Source of the DNA: Burkholderia sp. IMCC1007
GTDB taxonomy: Bacteria > Pseudomonadota > Gammaproteobacteria > Burkholderiales > Burkholderiaceae
Assembly (NCBI RefSeq): GCF_027257875.1
Contig: NZ_JAPVQY010000006.1
Location: forward strand, 62,001-126,000
Length of the DNA: 64,000 nt
Reading direction: 5' to 3'
Shown here: one piece after another, positions 45,101 through 53,302 of the stretch
How the letters are laid out: the number at the start of each line of letters is the position of its first letter
How positions within the stretch are numbered: position 1 is the first letter of the stretch
The notes under the pieces: model-generated
Databases searched by the model: none
Told to the model about the DNA's origin: nothing
Seen by the model: the letters and a program-made list of their open reading frames with translations, nothing else
Translations under genes and position numbers: made by a program

Positions 45101-47643
45101 ATGCTCAGCGCATAGTCCGGGCCATACGCGTAGCGCTGCGCGAGGCCGGTCGGCGCGCTCTGTGCCTGCAGTGTGTCGTTCTCGAGCCAGGTCTTGCCGT
45201 TGAAGCGCAGCACATGGCCGGCCACCGCGACGAGCCCGTTGCCGATCGAGCCGGCGATGCGCTGGACGTTCGGATCCTCGCTGTCGATCCGGTCGTCGAA
45301 CGTGTGGGTTTGCGCCGGCAACACCGGCCGATACAGCGCGTCCCACTGGACGATAGTCACCGTATAGGAGATCTGCGTGTCGCTCATACTGAGCAGGTTG
45401 GTGACCGCGACGAACGAATCGGACGGGTTGAGCGTCACGCTCGACGGGCCGGACGCCGAAAAATTCGCGATCTGCAACCTCGCCGCCGCGCTCCAGTTCA
45501 GGCACGCGTCGAGCGCGAACAGCGACACGTTGCCCTGCATGTCGAGCAGCAGATAGTACTCGTTGCACGCGACCGCCAGCGCCTGCGCCTGTAGCGTGAA
45601 GTGCTCGACCGTCCATGCGGAATCGGGCCATCGCCACGTGACGCGATCGTAGCGCGTGGTCTCGTGCACCACATCGGTCGTGGCCGCGATCAGGAACGTG
45701 TCGCCGCCCGTCAGCGACACACTGCCGCTCGGGCTCGCATACGCGAGGCTGGGCGTGTTGTAGCCGGTCACGACGCCGTTGATCGTGGCCGGAATCCATT
45801 GGGCCGGACGGGCGTTGTCGGCCTGGAAGATATAGACGGTCGTGCTGTTGCTCGCCGAGCCCGGCGAGAACGACAGCGCAAAGAAATCCTCGCACGCGAT
45901 CACGTCGAGCGACGACAGATCGAGGCCCGTGCTGTTCCTGAACAGCACGCTGTCGGGTGTGGGCTGCCACTTCCGCCAGCTGCCGAGCCAGCTGTACACC
46001 TCGACCGACAGTGCGCCGCTGGCGGTGCCGTACCAGGTCACGACCGCGTAGCCTTTGCCGAAGAACACGCGCGGCGTCGCACCCGCGAACGACGTGCCGG
46101 ACGGCGGCGACACGGAAAGCGAGCGATCGCAGATGTCGAGCGCCTGCTTCGTGTAGACGTAGGTCGCCGTTGCGCCTTCGCTGTACGTGATCGACTTGAG
46201 CGCGCCCGGGCTCGCGCCCGCCGCCGTCGCATCGAAGTAGTAATCGAATACGAGGCCGGGCAGCGTTTCGCCGGCTGCGTTGCTGAGCGCGACGCCGGTC
46301 AGGAAGCGCTTGCAGGTGTCGCCGAACAGCTCGCCCGTATGCGACGTGACGTTCGCGACCGGGCTTTCGGCACCGCCCGCCGGGCTCGACGGCCGATAGT
46401 CGAACGTGAAGCTGAACAGCGGCGCGCCGGCCGCATCCGCGACCGCAATACGTTGCAGATACAACGTTTCGTAGCGGTCCTGATACGCGTTCGGCCGCGT
46501 GTCGGGCACCGACTTGTGCGGATCCGCGTATTCGCGCGGACTCTGCGGTGTCGTGTCGACCCACATCTTGTCGCCATACTGCAGCACGACCTCGCGGCCG
46601 AACACATCGGTCATGCCGGTCAGGTAACAGGCCTTCGTGTAAGGCAGCCCGCCCGCACCGACGAGTTGCTCGACGTTCGGCAGCAGGCCCGCGCTCGTGC
46701 GTGGCCAGTCGTTGTAGCGATAGGCGATGCCGTCGCCCCACGCGTTCGACACGGCGCTCAGATGCCACGCACGCGCGTACTGATACTGGCCGTCGGTCGA
46801 TCCGCTGCTGCCCTGCCACAATGCGACCGGCGTGCCCGACGTGCCCGAAGTACCGCTGCCCGACGCCCACCGCACACCCCATTCGATACTGTTACCCACC
46901 GATGCCGCATAGTTGCCCACGTTGGCGCTCGAGCCGCCGAACGACAGCCTGAGCCCGTTGTCCTTGACGATCACCCAGCGCTCGTAGCACGCGTAGTAGA
47001 GGATCTTCCAGAACGCGTAGTCGACGAGCTGATAGGATTCGCCGCCGTCGAACACGTTGAGCGTCGCGCCGTCGAGTGTCAGGTCGTACAGTTGCTGATT
47101 GGCATCGTCGGCGAGCTGCCACGCGGACGTCCCCGTCGACGACACGCGCGACGCAGGCGACAGCGAGAGCCCGTTCGCGCCGAATGCGGCGACGACCGCG
47201 GCCGGCACCGTGCCGCCGTTGCCGAGCGAATCGGCGATCGCGCCCGCCATCGAGAATACGAACGGCGTCGTCGGCTCGCGCGCGAGATCGGTCGAGATGC
47301 TCTGGCTCACGTAGCGATAGCTGCGGGTCGCCGGCATCAGCGAGCCCGCGTCGTTCAGCACGATGGTCGGCGCCGGCATGCTCCAGCCGAGGCCGAGCGC
47401 GCCCGTTGGCGCATCGCGGTTCCAGGTGATCGCGTCCTCGTGCACGTTGCTCTGATAGAGCAGCGACAGCGTGAGATCGAGATTGTCGCCGGCGGTGCGC
47501 CCAGGCATCGACAGCAGCGTCTGCGTGAAATTGATGTCGCCGCGAAACAGGTTGACGCTGCTGCTCAGATCCCCGACGCTGCTCGAATCGAACTGGAACG
47601 TACGAATGGCCGGGATCTGCGAAGGGGTGGAATCCGCAGGCAT
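39121..47643 (-). CDS. Giant Rhs-repeat protein with variable C-terminus
   Basis: A 2840-aa protein. The N-terminal half is beta-rich without a signal peptide. Around residues 1375-1700 are lectin-like jelly-roll segments (GSGWNVNGCRPVVGDAHTG; WQQRWTASNVATNW). RHS/YD repeats follow (YRYDQAARVTGIG, QYDANGNIW), ending in the RHS core GLYNFSARLYSPGLRRFLSADP near residue 2500 and NNPLVFADPSGN. The roughly 295 residues after it are the typical variable cargo: glycine-rich hydrophobic segments, no recognised toxin motif. AAGGAG precedes the ATG at 47643. It follows the three-module protein by 82 bases on the same strand. No immunity gene, VgrG or secretion gene is adjacent. Confidence 0.88.
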   Translation of the reverse strand: MPADSTPSQIPAIRTFQFDSSSVGDLSSSVNLFRGDINFTQTLLSMPGRTAGDNLDLTLSLLYQSNVHEDAITWNRDAPTGALGLGWSMPAPTIVLNDAGSLMPATRSYRYVSQSISTDLAREPTTPFVFSMAGAIADSLGNGGTVPAAVVAAFGANGLSLSPASRVSSTGTSAWQLADDANQQLYDLTLDGATLNVFDGGESYQLVDYAFWKILYYACYERWVIVKDNGLRLSFGGSSANVGNYAASVGNSIEWGVRWASGSGTSGTSGTPVALWQGSSGSTDGQYQYARAWHLSAVSNAWGDGIAYRYNDWPRTSAGLLPNVEQLVGAGGLPYTKACYLTGMTDVFGREVVLQYGDKMWVDTTPQSPREYADPHKSVPDTRPNAYQDRYETLYLQRIAVADAAGAPLFSFTFDYRPSSPAGGAESPVANVTSHTGELFGDTCKRFLTGVALSNAAGETLPGLVFDYYFDATAAGASPGALKSITYSEGATATYVYTKQALDICDRSLSVSPPSGTSFAGATPRVFFGKGYAVVTWYGTASGALSVEVYSWLGSWRKWQPTPDSVLFRNSTGLDLSSLDVIACEDFFALSFSPGSASNSTTVYIFQADNARPAQWIPATINGVVTGYNTPSLAYASPSGSVSLTGGDTFLIAATTDVVHETTRYDRVTWRWPDSAWTVEHFTLQAQALAVACNEYYLLLDMQGNVSLFALDACLNWSAAARLQIANFSASGPSSVTLNPSDSFVAVTNLLSMSDTQISYTVTIVQWDALYRPVLPAQTHTFDDRIDSEDPNVQRIAGSIGNGLVAVAGHVLRFNGKTWLENDTLQAQSAPTGLAQRYAYGPDYALSILAYPNGGGTTTAQVLSFDPNTDFGAWTRKPATPAQTLPIDFDETSNWPSGGGTDWLTLGQYLYFRGHACEWDGVVGRTPCADIQARVNEALGGNGNYVLNAEAVIDEAPQFLAYFVSDSTSPDSDQAAATLLRNGRVSISAQAFAQQRIYTADEGDVGAGTYPGGPGMFVAYPGADGDFDNASRIILHSYAGDAVEGRLHHYAVTGLSIDNGLGQISATCFAPEPATAACDPTGQVFKYYASTVYPGTSDPSRPQFGWTVNRYLNGLKVRDGSDFYDMLDGQLHQVDTYDTTGALLASTTTQWQVYVKRAASPTDPRAGTLNLKGGFLCRTTQTTIEDGVTSSQTAHYVADGFDAPFSGNVVGTDTTTYGGTGQLETFRNTTLYAYQINDPAPAAALLAQHRLGDIAQSVTHWRRDGGEAVVSQASASTYALFPCVYDGVVVPAQAGKFIRSADGRVPFPFTGWDAGAAPQGWLPSTATLAYTPYGQPTETRDAMGVAQSTLYGTDSAFAVALFTNASVARGECAYYGFESYETGSGWNVNGCRPVVGDAHTGTTSLALAPNGEGTVSVQLAPANVDATYLLGFWYKTPAGFTPVAGAGFTATVGVDGVAGTPRFAPFADSGGTWVYCTLGIPVTAGQSGVTLAVAAANASSDIVLLDNVFVTPLVSKLTVRVYDPSYRLLTATLDAAGTTIRRRYNAFQRLTATIGTDQQVKTMSIAFLSREGNAGGRFDAAAPNADLSVSPDLGGTLETFVTGDEWQQRWTASNVATNWRRSDGALQHTATANDTLTWQGGNFGGASTTAFYVEIAAPGTLAGAVGVTFGAGYSIAYDPAAGFSFAAPDGSIVQTPLGAPPNLPVQWLLVLGNGRVAFFGDGQLLFSTSVNAGDPAAIRLSTGPNTLALTNVAMLAGVRLAVAFRDGAGRKRQSQQWVGSDAVVSGTIADALGRTIAITRSAPASFGGGATQPLFGYRASFVDVGAFLAATQDTWAMTGDVADYYAGQNDGVACRSNDEGYPYFGYRFEASPRSRRIEQGAPGKPYAVHDLASTTSAQRQTTQIAFGANTAGAFDLPANYVAQTVTGPVKNQLLRLRDTHGREVGSSIRDSVGAVSGQSLASVDFSAAGSTTSISEPNSFTDSPQQDPAAYVSALQRDGAGRTLESTDTDSAGTAFICDRSSRVRFVQPALDPDTVGFIYFKYDALGRVTEQGTVAQPWDAAVLSAHASDPGWPGGDVPFTVVRRNDYDGNGNDPTQIGRKTASVAYNLAPSNLAGARPVQVNESFTYDANGRVTAATLAVGGQPAASGAIGYAYNNLDQIVAITYPSSSPLANVYYRYDQAARVTGIGSSPATPTDIASYAYTPDGDIEQEIRNGGTLAAAYGYASPGWPVSQTVAVGGRGSASFAIGYGYYANGAPQSRTISLAFDTPSTSTTAFSYDAQGRLIDASVDDASTGSEQVGQYDANGNIWSLTQDGAQAYAFVHTAGTNRLDTLTIDGGASTSFTYDARGNLIDSGTMTLDYDTATNMVLGVASADGSMTQQFAYNGVDQRVMRLRGGAAQADVYFNGLGRRPLLALLGGTWSAFVYGPTGLVAAVSDQRYFPLKDAAQSIWAVVDSQNQLVARFAYRAFGSLASSDGPNQAAVPFRFMGREYDDASGLYNFSARLYSPGLRRFLSADPARQAASPYLFVGNNPLVFADPSGNKITVGEQVGIGIGMAALMVAGLVLSFFTFGAAEAPVAVLEEGMADGLVAGGEAGGDALADGAVSTASAGGSTASASAPSSCFNITLSTTSKLAATSANFLTQITTNTMFGVGFSGFEYDCRPGNEFTRKGFAQSLEIGAASGALFGAMSFGYATLAADAVKAIPSLAARTGIRMLVNVTEGIAANDLTQMATNGIEHKPWSLGLAEATWTGAVGGLPFGIGDVLLKDGTTMWDQARSQFSDRVGSARVGEPAPSGLPGTQAQEEKTPLIRARADSSDGTHLLSAGSLNSTYGTMATQ

Positions 47644-47725
47644 GGCGCTCTCCTTGACAGAGATGAGCGAGATGAGCGCGCCGGTGTGGCGCGTGCGGGC
47701 AACCGGGGGCGGGCGCCCCCGCCCG

Positions 47726-48616
47726 TCAGCCGACGAGACCGACCACGACGATGCTCGCGTAGCTGTTGCTGTCGTCCTGATGATTGTTCGATCCGTCGTA
47801 CATCCAGGCCCACACGCCGCTCGTCTGCGCATTCGAATGGTTGTTCGGGTCGACACCGGTCTGGTTCGGGCCGGCGCCGATGGTGCGCACGTGGTGGTCG
47901 TCCGAGTTCGAGTATTGCGCCTGGAATCCGGTCAGAAAGCTGACCGCATTGGTGATCGTGGCACCCATCGGGATCGACGTCTCGCCCGTACCGATTTGCG
48001 CCTGATACGGTACGACCACGAAACCGGGGTCATTGATCGACGTCGCGATCAGCGAGCCGGTCGCGGTCGGGTTCGCCGCAACGTGGCCGGACGCGTCGTG
48101 CATCGCGGCGATCGCCGAGATCGACGAGGTATTGTTGATGGGCGACGATGCACCAACCGATACGGTGACGGTCTCCACATGATGATCCGTGTTGCCGTAG
48201 CTCAGGTAGAACCCGGCGAGCGTGGCCTGCAGGACCGGATTCGGCGTGCCGGGCAGCAGGATGCCCGGGCTCTGGTTGTGATCGGCCACCGCATAAGGCG
48301 GGCTCAGCAACACCTTCGACGTGGGCGCGCCCGTCCACGCGATCACGGAGACGGTGACATACGACGCCTCCTTGTCGATCGGATGCCCCGATGCATCGTC
48401 GAACACGACGGCCGCGCCGACGGTGATTTGCTGACTGCTCGGCTTGCCCGTCGTGAGCTGAATGCTCATTTGCTCGATGTGGTGGTCGTCGCTGTCGCCG
48501 AACGACAGCTGAAACGACGCGACGCCGGCGAGAAACTGCGTGACGGGATTATTGAAGTTGAAAGTCGTCGAACCACCATTCAACACCACATTTTGACTGC
48601 GAATTTCCAGCGCCAT
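47726..48616 (-). CDS. Three-module protein with D-H-H signature, upstream of the Rhs gene
   Basis: A 296-aa protein of unknown family made of three related modules, about residues 25-96, 127-196 and 224-296. Each has F/Y-containing strands ending in a D-H-H signature (FGDSDDHHIEQ, YGNTDHHVET, YSNSDDHHVRT), then a hydrophobic strand with D-x-SG or similar (FDDASGH, MHDASGH, MYDGSNN). The His-Asp clusters could bind a metal. No signal peptide or membrane helix is present. The ATG at 48616 has GGGGA upstream. It is likely cotranscribed with the Rhs gene. A lectin-like or toxin-accessory role is only a guess. Confidence 0.75.
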   Translation of the reverse strand: MALEIRSQNVVLNGGSTTFNFNNPVTQFLAGVASFQLSFGDSDDHHIEQMSIQLTTGKPSSQQITVGAAVVFDDASGHPIDKEASYVTVSVIAWTGAPTSKVLLSPPYAVADHNQSPGILLPGTPNPVLQATLAGFYLSYGNTDHHVETVTVSVGASSPINNTSSISAIAAMHDASGHVAANPTATGSLIATSINDPGFVVVPYQAQIGTGETSIPMGATITNAVSFLTGFQAQYSNSDDHHVRTIGAGPNQTGVDPNNHSNAQTSGVWAWMYDGSNNHQDDSNSYASIVVVGLVG

Positions 48617-49362
48617 TTTGGTCCCCATTTCGTAGCGGTTGCACAAAAATGCAGACGTCTTTTCTTGTGGTACGAATGATGTGCGACCGCCGGTCAAATA
48701 TCAAGGACGGTTTGAAAAAATTTTGGGCGCCCGCGAGCGCGCTTTCTCGCCGACGGCGATTCGTAAAATCCTTTCCGGATTGGCCCTGAAAGCCGGTCGC
48801 GTGACGCCTTGATCCGGTGCGTTTTTGCGATTGGCTTTCACGACTGAAAGACATCGTGCTGCGTCGGCTGAAAGCAGGACGCCGATAACAGGGGCGGACC
48901 ATCGACGTGCGGCGTTCAAGCAAAAGACGAGCCATCGCGAGCGCTCGAAACGGGATGGCGGCCGGTGTCGGGGCAAATCACCGGCATTTACGTTATTTTG
49001 CCGCCTCCGCGGCCGAGATCGATCCCCGTTTAAGTACGACGAATGCCACTGGATTCGACAATATTTCCGAGTTGTTGCGGGAAAATCCACGATATTCGAC
49101 GCGGTTTTGCGCTTGCCGTGCGCACAACAAAATTCAATTAAATGACAATATCGGAGTCAAGATTATATCGGCGAATACAGGAATTATTTTCTCGATCATC
49201 GAGATTAGCGTTGAATTAAACCGAAGCGGGAGTTGACTGAATACGACAGAAAATACAATGATTAATTTTAAGATTATGTCGATATCCGCATGCGGACGGT
49301 GACGCAGCACAACCCCCTCATCAAACCCGATACGCGCCCGCACGGCGAACGCCCTGAAACCA
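48617..49362. other. Long AT-rich intergenic region upstream of the Rhs locus
   Basis: About 745 bases without a convincing gene. The part from about 49050 to 49290 is strikingly AT-rich compared with the rest of the window and holds several TATAAT-like hexamers (for example TATAAT on minus at 49162-49167). It could carry promoters for the Rhs operon or mark transferred DNA. Confidence 0.5.
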
Positions 49363-50412
49363 TCACCCCTGCAACCGATCGCCCGCGCACCGCAGCTCCC
49401 GCCATGCGCGCGGCGACATCGCGAACCGTTCGCGAAACGCGCGACTGAAATGCGACATGTCGTTGAAGCCCCAGCGCAACGCGATGTCGGACACGCGCAG
49501 CACCGCGCATTGCGGGTTCGCGAGATCCTCCGCGCACCGTTCGAGCCGCAGGTTCCATACGTAACGCATCAGCGACGTGTTCTCCGCCTCGAGCAGCTTG
49601 TTGATGTAGCGCGACGAAATCCCCATCGCCTGCTCGATGGCCGCGGGGCTCAGCTCCGGATCGCGCAGATGCTCGAGCAGATGCCGCTTCACGCGCATCA
49701 GCGTCAGCGCCTTCATCCGCGACTGCGCGAGATCGTTGCGCTGCAGGGTGCCGAGCGTCATCGCGATCAGCGAGATCGCGGTATCGGACAACTGCAGCAC
49801 CTCGTCCTCGGACACATGCCGAATCTGCGACGACATCTGTTCGAGGAACGCCCGCATCACGCTGCCGACGCCCTGCCCCGTCTGGATCGGGCACGCGGTG
49901 CGGCGCTCCATGCCGACGACGAGCTGATTGAGCGTCGCGCGCGGAATGCTGACGACGATCTCGCGCCACGCCTGGCCGAACTGCAGCCGATGCGGCCGCG
50001 TGGCGTCGTAGATCGCGAAGTCGCCCGGATACAGCGTGACGATCTTGCCGTCCTGTTCGACCGACTGCGTGCCGTCGAGCATCAGTACCGCGAAATACTT
50101 GTCCTCGTATTCGTTGCGGGCCTGGCGATAGCACCGCGTGACGGCCTGCTCGCTCGCGTGGATCTCCGAGATCCGCATCTTCTCGCACTTGCGCTGCCGC
50201 ACCATCCCGAAGAAGTCGCTCTTCTGGACGGCCGCGATCTGCACGTCCGCGAAGAGACGCAGGATCGTCTCGCGCCAGAATTCGATCCGCTGGCTGACCG
50301 AACCTTCGGCCGCGACTTCGATCGATGCGTTCGTCCACTCGCACGACGCGCCGGCCGGAACGGCGGCCGGTGCGTCGCCATGCGCGGCGGGGAGGATCGG
50401 ATACGTGGTCAT
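49363..50412 (-). CDS. AraC-family regulator of the nitrile/aldoxime cluster
   Basis: A 349-aa regulator. The N-terminal half is the AraC-binding-like domain found in NhpR-type proteins (YFAVLMLDGTQSVEQDGKIVTLYPGDFAIYDATRPH). The C-terminal double helix-turn-helix spans about residues 240-345 (ISSRYINKLLEAENTSLMRYV; VSDIALRWGFNDMSHFSRAFRERFAMSPRAWR). It is the last gene of the minus-strand run amidase-aldoxime dehydratase-outer membrane protein, 155 bases from the amidase. It should activate the cluster when an aldoxime, nitrile or amide is present. Confidence 0.9.
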   Translation of the reverse strand: MTTYPILPAAHGDAPAAVPAGASCEWTNASIEVAAEGSVSQRIEFWRETILRLFADVQIAAVQKSDFFGMVRQRKCEKMRISEIHASEQAVTRCYRQARNEYEDKYFAVLMLDGTQSVEQDGKIVTLYPGDFAIYDATRPHRLQFGQAWREIVVSIPRATLNQLVVGMERRTACPIQTGQGVGSVMRAFLEQMSSQIRHVSEDEVLQLSDTAISLIAMTLGTLQRNDLAQSRMKALTLMRVKRHLLEHLRDPELSPAAIEQAMGISSRYINKLLEAENTSLMRYVWNLRLERCAEDLANPQCAVLRVSDIALRWGFNDMSHFSRAFRERFAMSPRAWRELRCAGDRLQG

Positions 50413-50567
50413 GATCGTGCCCTACGGGTTAAGCGAACGAGCTGCCATAGCGTGCCCGTTCAAAAACGCTGTGTCCAACGGTTCGGCCGCCGGACGCCGC
50501 GTCGCGCGCGGGGCCGGCGTACGGCACGGCACGTGCACGGCGAGCATCCGCTATCGCGCACGTCCGG

Positions 50568-52094
50568 TCACGCGAAAGTCGTCCGCTGCCAGTCGGACGA
50601 TTGTTCATACGCATACGCGCAGCGGTAGATCGTCGCCTCGTCGAAGCGCCGCCCGACCAGTTGCAGCCCGATCGGGAGGTCTTCCGCGACGCCGCACGGC
50701 AGCGACATCGCCGGATGCCCGGACACATCGAACGGCGCGGTGTTCGCGAGCATCTCGAACGCGCGCGTCAGCGACTCGGACATCGCACAATCCGGCGCCG
50801 GCAGCTGCGACGCGCGCATCGGCACCGTCGGCATCAGCAGCAGGTCGAAGGACTGCAGCGCCGCGTCGTAATCCGCCCGCAAGCGGCGCGCAAGGTTCTG
50901 GCATTTCGCGTAGTAGCGGCCGCGATAGCGGCTCGTGAAGTATTCGCCGAGGAGCATCGTCACCTTCACGGTATCCGGCAGTTCGTCGGCCCGCTCGCGC
51001 CAGCCCGCATGGTGATCGATCATGCCGGTCACGTACAGGCCGCCCCAGTTGAAGCCGTGGCTGTTGCCCTTCATCATCTGCTGCGTCGCGCCCTCCGCGG
51101 CGATCGGCAGCCAGATCGCGGTGCCGGCCGCATGCAGCGGCACCGATACCTCCTCGACGCGCGCGCCCAGCTTGCGCAGCCGGTGCGCGGCGGCAAGCAC
51201 GGCCTCGTCGACCACCGCTTCGGCATTCGCGAGCCCGAATGATTCGGTAAGCAAACCGATCCGCAGGCCGGCGATGCCATCGCGAATCGTGCCGAGATAA
51301 TCGGCGCGCGCCGGCAATGCCCGCTGGCGCGGATCGAGCCCGTCGTCGCCGGCGATCACGTCGAGCAGCAGCGCGTTGTCGATCACGTTGCCCGTCATCG
51401 GCCCGAGGTGATCGACCGTCGCCTCGATCGGCATCGCGCCGGTGTACGGCACGAGCCCGTGCGTGGGTTTCATCCCGTAGATGCCGCAGTAGGCGGACGG
51501 GATCCGCACCGAGCCGCCCTGATCGCTGCCGAGCGCCAGGTCGACCTCGCCGCTCGCGACGAGCGCACCGCTGCCGGACGACGAGCCGCCGGTCGAGTGC
51601 CCCGCCTTGCGCGGGTTGTGCACCGGCCCCGACGCACTGGTGTGCGAGCCGCCGGAAAAGCAGTAGTACTCGCAGGTCGACTTGCCGGCGATCGTCGCGC
51701 CGGCGTCGAGCATGCGCGTCACGACGGTCGCGTCGACGTCGGGCACGTAGCCCTCGAACGTGCTCGCGCCATTGCGCATCGGCACGCCCGCGACGCAGAT
51801 GTTGTCCTTCACGGCCACCGTCTTGCCGTGCAGCTTGCCGGCGCCGGCGCCCTGGATCGTGCTCTTGCGCGCCCATGCGCCGTAGCGATTCTCGTCGCCT
51901 TCGGGGCGATAGCCGGGCGTACGCGGATACGCGACGACAGGCAGGTAGTCGGGCAGCGCGTCGATCGCGTCGTACGCGTCGAAGTTCGCCTGCAGCGCGT
52001 CGTCGTAATCGGCAAGCTGACGGGCATCGACATGGAAGCCGAAGCCGGCTGCGATGTCGGACAGTTGTTCGCGGGTCGGGCGTTTGATGGCCAT
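50568..52094 (-). CDS. Amidase of the amidase-signature family
   Basis: A 508-aa enzyme that hydrolyses amides to carboxylate and ammonia. The Ser-cisSer-Lys triad falls at the positions known in Rhodococcus nitrile-pathway amidases: Lys96 (VAVKDNI), Ser171 (GHSTGGSSSGSG) and Ser195 (DQGGSVRIP). Length and closing region are family-typical. GGAG precedes the ATG at 52094. It lies 56 bases after the aldoxime dehydratase gene on the same strand, so it completes the path aldoxime to nitrile to amide to acid. Confidence 0.93.
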   Translation of the reverse strand: MAIKRPTREQLSDIAAGFGFHVDARQLADYDDALQANFDAYDAIDALPDYLPVVAYPRTPGYRPEGDENRYGAWARKSTIQGAGAGKLHGKTVAVKDNICVAGVPMRNGASTFEGYVPDVDATVVTRMLDAGATIAGKSTCEYYCFSGGSHTSASGPVHNPRKAGHSTGGSSSGSGALVASGEVDLALGSDQGGSVRIPSAYCGIYGMKPTHGLVPYTGAMPIEATVDHLGPMTGNVIDNALLLDVIAGDDGLDPRQRALPARADYLGTIRDGIAGLRIGLLTESFGLANAEAVVDEAVLAAAHRLRKLGARVEEVSVPLHAAGTAIWLPIAAEGATQQMMKGNSHGFNWGGLYVTGMIDHHAGWRERADELPDTVKVTMLLGEYFTSRYRGRYYAKCQNLARRLRADYDAALQSFDLLLMPTVPMRASQLPAPDCAMSESLTRAFEMLANTAPFDVSGHPAMSLPCGVAEDLPIGLQLVGRRFDEATIYRCAYAYEQSSDWQRTTFA

Positions 52095-52150
52095 CGACGT
52101 TCTCCAGTTCGGTAAGCGGCGCCGCCTGCTGCGCGCGGCGCCGGCAGGGT

Positions 52151-53209
52151 TCAGCGGGCGGTAATAACGGCGTCGCGCATCATCCCGGTGCGCGGGTGGC
52201 AGTTCACGTATTCGTAGATCTGGTGCTTCGCGTCGAACACGGACACCTCGTGGTACAGCCGCAGCTTCGACAGCCCGGTGACGACGCGGAAGAACGTGAC
52301 GAAGATCCGCAGGTGCGTCGGATGGGATTCCGCCCAGCGTTCGAGGCGATCGAGCGAGCGCCAGTGGCCGATGTTGTAGCTCTCGTCGAGCAGGTTGCCG
52401 TCGACGTCGATCGAGCGCACGTAACGGTTGCTGTAGCAGCCCACGGCGGTGCCGTTGTCGCGCAGAAAGTCCATCCCGCTGCGCAGCGTCGGTTCGATCT
52501 CGTCGAGATACAGCCGGCGCTCGTCGCGCTCGGCCGCACGCCAGTCCTGCCCGGAGCGGATCAGCGCGATGTTGTCGTGCGCCAGCACGACCACGCGGCC
52601 GCCGCGGGACGGATCGCCTTCGACGACGCGCAACTCGCCGTCCGCGTTCATCCAGTCGGTCTGCGAGATCGGGAACCGGTCGCGCATCGATCCCCAGTAG
52701 CCGTGCTCCTCGATCTCGCCGCTGACGCCGTCCATGATCGCGCCGACGCCGGGGAAATCGCTCGTGAATGCATACAGCGTCTCGAACTGCTCGGCGCGCG
52801 GCGCGACGATTTCGCGGAAGTAGCCGATCCCGTCGGCAAGCCGCGCGTCGGACGCCCACCATTCGGCGAGCGCCGGCGCGGCGATCCAGCGCGCGTACGC
52901 GGCCGGGTCGCGCCAGTAGCCGACGGCGATCAGGTTCTCGTACCCCTGGTCGTCGGTGTGTTGCGTGAGATCGTGGCTCTGCGGGCCGTCCTGCGCGCCG
53001 AAATCGGCGACGATCCGGCGCAACGCGGCCAGCGCCGCGGCGCGCTGGTCGGCGCCGCGATACTGCACGCCGAAATAGCCCATCACGACCTGGCTCAGGT
53101 CTTCCGCGGCGCGCGCCACGTACATCGGAAACGGCGGCTGGTAGTCGTCGGACACGCGACGCGAAAGCGTGCGCGGGCAAAGCAGGTGCTTGTCGATGGC
53201 GGATTCCAT
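52151..53209 (-). CDS. oxd: Haem aldoxime dehydratase (Oxd)
   Basis: A 352-aa haem enzyme dehydrating aldoximes to nitriles. All key residues match the numbering of Pseudomonas OxdA: haem ligand His299 (SHPTHLRIF), catalytic His320 (RLYHEVSVF), Ser219 (LIRSGQD) and Arg178 (MRDRFP). The length is also identical. It is followed by the amidase and preceded by an outer-membrane protein gene 93 bases upstream. The nitrile hydratase needed for the next step is encoded divergently. The exact aldoxime (aliphatic or aryl) cannot be decided. Confidence 0.95.
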   Translation of the reverse strand: MESAIDKHLLCPRTLSRRVSDDYQPPFPMYVARAAEDLSQVVMGYFGVQYRGADQRAAALAALRRIVADFGAQDGPQSHDLTQHTDDQGYENLIAVGYWRDPAAYARWIAAPALAEWWASDARLADGIGYFREIVAPRAEQFETLYAFTSDFPGVGAIMDGVSGEIEEHGYWGSMRDRFPISQTDWMNADGELRVVEGDPSRGGRVVVLAHDNIALIRSGQDWRAAERDERRLYLDEIEPTLRSGMDFLRDNGTAVGCYSNRYVRSIDVDGNLLDESYNIGHWRSLDRLERWAESHPTHLRIFVTFFRVVTGLSKLRLYHEVSVFDAKHQIYEYVNCHPRTGMMRDAVITAR

Positions 53210-53302
53210 GCTGACCTCTCGGTGAAGGCAATCGGGTGTCGAGGGTTCGACGTTCGGGAAATGACGTGACGGGTGGCGTCGGCGTCGTCGGCGGCGTCGT
53301 CG

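Noticed and set aside
47644-47725. A separate small gene between the three-module protein and the Rhs gene
   Set aside because: Only 82 bases with the Rhs ribosome site at its end; no room for a gene.
48825-49236. Open frames in the AT-rich region upstream of the Rhs locus
   Set aside because: Lysine/arginine-rich or isoleucine-rich translations without ribosome sites or known motifs.
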